From: Eucommia ulmoides
Taxonomy: Eukaryota; Streptophyta; Magnoliopsida; Garryales; Eucommiaceae
Length of the DNA: 64,000 nucleotides
Direction of reading: 5' to 3'
Assembly: GCA_016647705.1 (NCBI GenBank)
Contig: CM028328.1
Coordinates: 35,254,501 to 35,318,500 of the forward strand
Position numbers and translations under genes: made by a program. Position 1 is the stretch's first letter. Each line of letters begins with the position of its first letter. This document shows positions 59,889 to 64,000 of this stretch, in pieces. Under the pieces are notes generated by a model that had not been told where the DNA came from, searched no databases, and worked only from the letters and a program-made list of their open reading frames with translations.

Positions 59889-60839
59889 AGTGTGTTCACT
59901 TCCTTACCTATTTTAGCTATTGTTTCAAACAGTTGAACGACCATCTTCATTTTGTTGAATTAGTAGCACTCCGTTTTAACTCCAAAACTCATTGTTGGAT
60001 TCAGTTGACTGATTGAGACTAAATTGACCCAAAAACATAATTTTTTATCCTTTGAAACATATTTTTCAATTACGTCAATTATTAAATTCATTTTACATAA
60101 GAAACACATACAATATCTTATTTTAGGATCTTAAACTTATCACTTCCTATTATGACACACATAGAATTGAGGGAAAAATATATTTTAAACCCTCTAGATA
60201 TTGACACTTTTCTAAATGGTCTTTCTCCGTTTAGGCATTTCATTTTAAACACTCTAAGTATCAGCACATTTTTATTCGTTCATTCTGTCAAAACTAACAG
60301 AATAGAAGGACAAAATAGTTTTTTTACATATTTTTAATTTTTTAATGATTTTTTTCTTTTTATTTCCTTTTTTCTTTTCTTTTTCTACACATTTTTCTCT
60401 CTCTCTTCCTCCTTTTTTCTTTCTCATTTCCTCTCTCTCTCTCTCTCTTCCTCCTTTTTTCTTCCTCATTTCCTCTCCCTCTCTCCTTCTTTCTCTCTCT
60501 GCCTGTTCCTCATTTCCTCATTTTCTCTCTCCATCCCTCCTTCCCTCACTCTCCCCGCCGACCGAAACAGGAGGTGCAACCACCCCTGTTACGGGGGTAG
60601 AACTGATGAAATGTGATACTTGAAGTCCAGCCCTCCCACGTCCGTTACGTGTTCCATGCTCATCTCTCTCCACTGTTCACACCGATCACATCTCCACGTC
60701 GTCATGCTGTCACTTAGTAGATGAACTCCACATCTCTATGCAGCCCATGTTGCTGTCCACGATTGTCATTTTATTTGTTCTCTGCAATCCTTTGATATTT
60801 ATTTTTTTCATTGGTAGGTTTCCCAAAACTCCACCTTTC

Positions 60840-61160
60840 TCCATTTTGCGTTTTCTTCTTCGGTATTTTTCATCTTAGTGGCTCTTGCATCTTTCATTTC
60901 AACATCTTTCTTACCTTCAGATTCAATTTTTTCTTTTTTGTTATCCTTCTTGGTGGCTGATAATTTTTGGCCTCATTTCTTTGGTGGCTCATCCTCTATC
61001 GATGGAGGCATGGCCATAATCTTCTTATGTATCCTAAGGTACTTCTGTAATTGCTTTGTTATTGATTTCCTATCCAGTAGGAGCAATAAAGTGATCTTAC
61101 CTCCTGTTCTCTCACGTACGGGCATAGAACTGCTGCTCTCTCTACCTCCCCCCATTTTAT
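60840..61160 (-). pseudogene. Second exon-like patch in the Mutator-like element
   Basis: The minus strand reads MGGGRESSSSMPVRERTGGK, then KQLQKYLRIHKKIMAMPPSI and, after a stop, a Lys/Glu-rich stretch with KKDVEMKDARATK. It looks protein-derived but was not recognised. The opposite strand is also open for 110 codons, so the coding strand is uncertain. Confidence 0.3.
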
Positions 61161-61510
61161 ACTCTCCCTCTACTCTTTTTTTTTTTTTCTGGGTTTCGAT
61201 TATCGATTAAAATGTGTTTTGGAACGTCCATGACCCCTAACAATTTAACTGTATTTTGCTTCTCTCTCTTCTTCCTTTACTATCTCTCTTTTTCTCTCAC
61301 TATCTCTCTCCACAGAATCCCATGTTTTAGCTTCTCTAATTTCATCAATAATTCTACATAATTCTTTTTAATTTTTTAATTTTTTTTACTCTTCTCATTC
61401 TACTGCTCTCTCTCTCACTCTCACTCTCTTTGGAAAACCCAATTTTTTTCTCGAAGTCAATACCCAGAAAGATTTAGCCATTAATTTCTTTATTTTTCTC
61501 ACCCATAAAT

Positions 61511-61615
61511 GTCTAATACACCAGTGTTACCAGACCCGCAACAGCAAGATCAACCATCGCCGGTCTCAGCGACCCAGAAGGCCTACACGGCGCATTCGGG
61601 ACACGGGTTTGTCGT
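61511..61615 (+). pseudogene. Captured N-terminal exon in the Mutator-like element
   Basis: A 5'-UTR-like stretch (61380-61510) leads to an ATG that opens MSNTPVLPDPQQQDQPSPVS and then ATQKAYTAHSGHG. Pro/Gln-rich starts ending in (S/A)GHGS are known from small plant membrane proteins whose helix follows in the same exon; that match is from memory and weak. After GHG the sequence turns into unrelated repeats of 'ctctcatccatgcat' (61655-61735), so the exon is cut. It was probably picked up as a gene fragment. Confidence 0.4.
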
Positions 61616-61654
61616 GAATAAACATGACATTTGTTCTCACCCACACCTCTCTCT

Positions 61655-61740
61655 CTCATCCATGCATACCAACCCACGTCTCTCTCACTCATCCATGCAT
61701 GCCTACCCACGTGTCTCTCTCTCATCCATGCATGCCCACG
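61655..61740. repeat. Tandem 'tctctctcatccatgcat' units
   Basis: Three units of about 33-36 bp repeat cca(cg)tctctctc(tc)atccatgcatgcc between 61650 and 61740. Confidence 0.75.
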
Positions 61741-61774
61741 TCTGGTGTCATGTAATCAGTATATAAAATATTAC

Positions 61775-61975
61775 AGGGGTGTTTCACCCCCTATTGAAGG
61801 GGGTGAAACACCTCCTTAACAAAGGGTGTTTACCTTCTGTTTTTAACAGGGGTAAAAACACCCCATTCAATAGGGGGTAAACCACCCTCCTATTATGGGG
61901 GTGGAATTATCCCCATAATGGAGAGGGGTGATTCCACCCCTAACTACGAGGGTGATTCCACCCCCGTAACAAGGG
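61775..61975. repeat. G/C-rich hairpin cluster
   Basis: GGTGTTTCACCCCC (61778-61791) pairs perfectly with GGGGGTGAAACACC (61799-61812) across 7 bases. Similar ggggtg/caccccc pairs continue to 61975. Confidence 0.8.
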
Positions 61976-62029
61976 TTGGCAGGGAGAGGGAGCTAAAGGA
62001 AGAGAGAGAAAGAGAGAGAAGTAGAATAA

Positions 62030-62033
<4 letters not shown>

Positions 62034-62066
<33 letters not shown>
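62034..62066. repeat. (AT)n microsatellite
   Basis: About 15 AT units, inside the Mutator-like element. Confidence 0.9.
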
Positions 62067-62071
<5 letters not shown>

Positions 62072-62531
62072 TTATTAAAAAATATAAAAATATAAAATAA
62101 CAAATTTGCCCTCAACATTCTGTTAGTTTTGACAGAATTTCTAATGGAAGGATCGAATAAAAACGTGTTGATACCTAAAGGGTTTAAAATGAAACGCTCA
62201 AACAGATAGCGGCTATTTAGAAATGTGTCGAAACCTAGAGGGCTTAAAATGTACTTCTCCCTGGAATTAACTCATTTTAAGTGTTGTGTGTGATCCTAAT
62301 TCAGGTTGCATTAAGAGTATATAAGTAAAAAGTTATTTCACCTATTTTTCTTCAAAGTGTTCAAAACTCTTCACATCTTGATTACATTTATCTTGCACCC
62401 TTTATGTTTTCTTCATTAGGTCTTTTTCTTAATCATATGCATGAAACTATAAATCTAAAACACTCGATAAAACCATTAGTTCTACCAAAAACATCAATAC
62501 TTAATTATTCATCAAAACATTGGATTCAACA

Positions 62532-63581
62532 TGGAAGACCTTTTCGCAACAATCTAATACTGACTAAGAACAATTTAGAATATCGAGCTACCAAATATCT
62601 TTGGTCTCCTCCTATTAAATCATATTAAATAGATAAACATTCTACTCGACGTTCAAGGTCTACAGTGATAAAGATAGTAATTACAATAATATTATAAAGA
62701 AATACTTTTTATCAATAATTGAGATTGAAACGTTTTACAAACACAAGTCTTAAATGTAAAATTATAAGATTGACTATAGGGCTTACATCCAATAAATTGA
62801 TGAGAGTAACGATTTTAAGGACTACTGAATAGCAGAGCTTTAAATTTTGGTTCTTCAATTAAGAGAAAAGACCTCAAACTTTAAAATCACGATTTCTTCC
62901 ATGGCAAGGAAGAAAATAGTATTATGCCATCTTGGACAAATTACAAAAGTAAGAACTTCATAGACTGCTGAAAATCCCTCAAGAAAATTCTACGGATGAG
63001 AGATGGGTGTTCTTGGAGTCAGTTACTGAACAATTATACTTTTAAAAAAAATACTGAAAACATCCACTTTTCATCTTATTTACCAAATTAGTACTCCCCG
63101 GGCTTGTAATCCCTGGATATTAAAATCCGAGGTTCACAACCCCGGGTACAAAAAAAAAAAAAAAAAATTAATTTTTTCTAAGGGATAAACCCAGGGTTGT
63201 GTACCCCGAGTTCTGTGTAGAACCCGGGGTACACAACCCCGGGTTTGTCTCCTTTAAAAAAAAAAAAAAAAAAACTCAAAGTTCCCAAATGAATTTTTAA
63301 TATTTTCGGCAACTTTCAATAATTATCGGTGATCTATCGGTAGTTTAAATAAATATAATTTTTTTATTCATAAATTATGTTCAAAACATTCCATAATATT
63401 TTTTACAACACTAAAAATAGACAAGTGAATAATTTTTAAAAAATTGTCAAAGTTGGCCAGATGAGCTGTTTAGATGACGAGGCAATTTTTTCGTTAATTT
63501 GAAGTTAACAAAAGATAACCTATCCGTAACATAAATGAACTCAATTTTTTTTGTATACAAACTATGTTCATAACACTACAT
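62532..63581. other. Gene-free stretch with a strong hairpin
   Basis: No gene. Words of the type cccggggt/accccggg recur at 63095-63245. Arms 63194-63213 and 63220-63239 pair at 19 of 20 positions with a 6-base loop. Confidence 0.6.
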
Positions 63582-64000
63582 TGTTGATCCTAAGATTTTG
63601 ATGAACAATTAAAGGTTGATGTTTTTAGTGGAACTAACAGTTTGATTAAGTGTTTCAGTTTATTAGTTCCAAATGATGAAGATATGATGACAAAGATGAT
63701 GAAGGATTAAGAGGTTGAAGAATTTGAAGAACCTAGGGAAAACAACTCAGATTAATTTCAACTCTTTATATCCCAATTAGGATCACACACAACACAAAAA
63801 GATTTTTAAATAATTTTTATAAATATGTGTGTTTTTAATAGGATCCTAATTAGCTAAATTATTTACTCCTATGTGTAATTGAAAAAGAAATATTAGTAAT
63901 TGATTAAAATTAAATTTAAGTATTTAGTGGAGTTAACCGAGAAAAGAAATCGGTTAGAGGGGTGAAAACGTTAATAAAAATGGATTAAAAATGAATTACG
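63582..64000 (+). mobile_element. Start of another family A LTR (runs off the window)
   Basis: Begins TGTTGATCCTAAGATTTTGA exactly like the family-A LTR and stays alignable to the window end. Confidence 0.8.

Larger units (their letters stand above)
60171..62261. mobile_element. Long-TIR Mutator-like element with gene-derived cargo (Pack-MULE-like)
   Basis: The left arm 60171-60305 and the right arm 62120-62261 are inverted repeats of about 135-142 bp: starts GGGAAAAATATATTTTAA and, complemented, GGGAGAAGTACATTTTAA, through to a shared ctgtcaaaactaacagaat at the inner edge. The flanks tagaattga (60162-60170) and tggaattaa (62262-62270) agree at 7 of 9, and the uninterrupted family-A copy confirms the insertion site. 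Inside are (CT)n-rich DNA (60390-60540), an exon-like patch at 60840-61160, a start-codon exon at 61511 and G/C-rich hairpins (61775-61975). No transposase, so it depended on another element. Confidence 0.8.
56023..62531 (-). mobile_element. Family A solo LTR carrying two later insertions
   Basis: Family-A termini at both ends (minus strand TGTTGAATCC from 62531, and the ctcttgggtagctcc end near 56023). The flanks are tggag (56018-56022) and tggaa (62532-62536), 4 of 5 matching. LTR sequence is present at 56023-57155, about 59889-60170 and 62262-62531. The rest is a Tekay-like LTR and a Mutator-like element. Confidence 0.75.

Noticed and set aside
60345-60623. 92-codon open frame
   Set aside because: Composed of (CT)n-derived Ser/Leu/Phe residues inside the Mutator-like element.

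Overview
The window looks like nuclear DNA of a flowering plant, probably a eudicot. It is AT-rich, gene-poor and built mainly of nested transposable elements. The lineage clues are one intact spliced gene whose protein matches plant nuclear-encoded organellar ribosomal protein bL36, a fragment of a chloroplast MATE transporter gene of the DTX46/EDS5-like group, Tat-type and chromodomain Ty3/gypsy elements, an Au-type SINE tail, and hAT-like and Mutator-like non-autonomous elements. No rRNA, tRNA or CRISPR array was seen.

Layout. 1-1260: a decayed first exon of a DTX46-like gene followed by an inverted-repeat-rich patch with a transposon-like right end. 1392-3981: solo LTR of family A. 5887-17535: a complete-looking family-A LTR element on the minus strand (target duplication ATCAC on both sides). 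Its right LTR is split by a solo LTR of family B (12115-15447), which is itself split by a second, inverted family-B LTR (12654-14297). 18429-19959: hAT-like element with two internal MITE-like units. 21020-31567: Tat-like Ty3/gypsy element C with both LTRs, an internal tandem duplication, a hAT MITE and an antisense extra ORF. 32400-40574: the bL36 gene (minus strand, two exons). Its 7.9-kb intron holds a decayed chromodomain gypsy element, a family-B solo LTR inside that element, and a LINE fragment. 42052-42101: a 50-bp SINE remnant. 42199-47318: Tat-like element D carrying another gypsy element (E) and a minus-strand copia element (F). 49037-51056 and 53465-55491: diverged relatives of the family-A LTR. 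51875-52818: a Mutator-like element with a perfect 9-bp target duplication. 56023-62531: a family-A solo LTR invaded by a Tekay-like solo LTR and by a 2.1-kb long-TIR Mutator-like element that seems to carry a captured host exon. 63582 to the end: the start of another family-A LTR.

The only host gene that looks functional is bL36. The less expected observations are perfect palindromes in the family-B LTRs that stay palindromic although their central bases differ, the bL36 intron, the antisense ORF with its own TATA box in element C, the non-autonomous family-A element with a gag-like part plus a plant-transposon-like domain, and two Mutator-like elements with gene-derived cargo. All similarity statements come from reading by eye; no database search was run.
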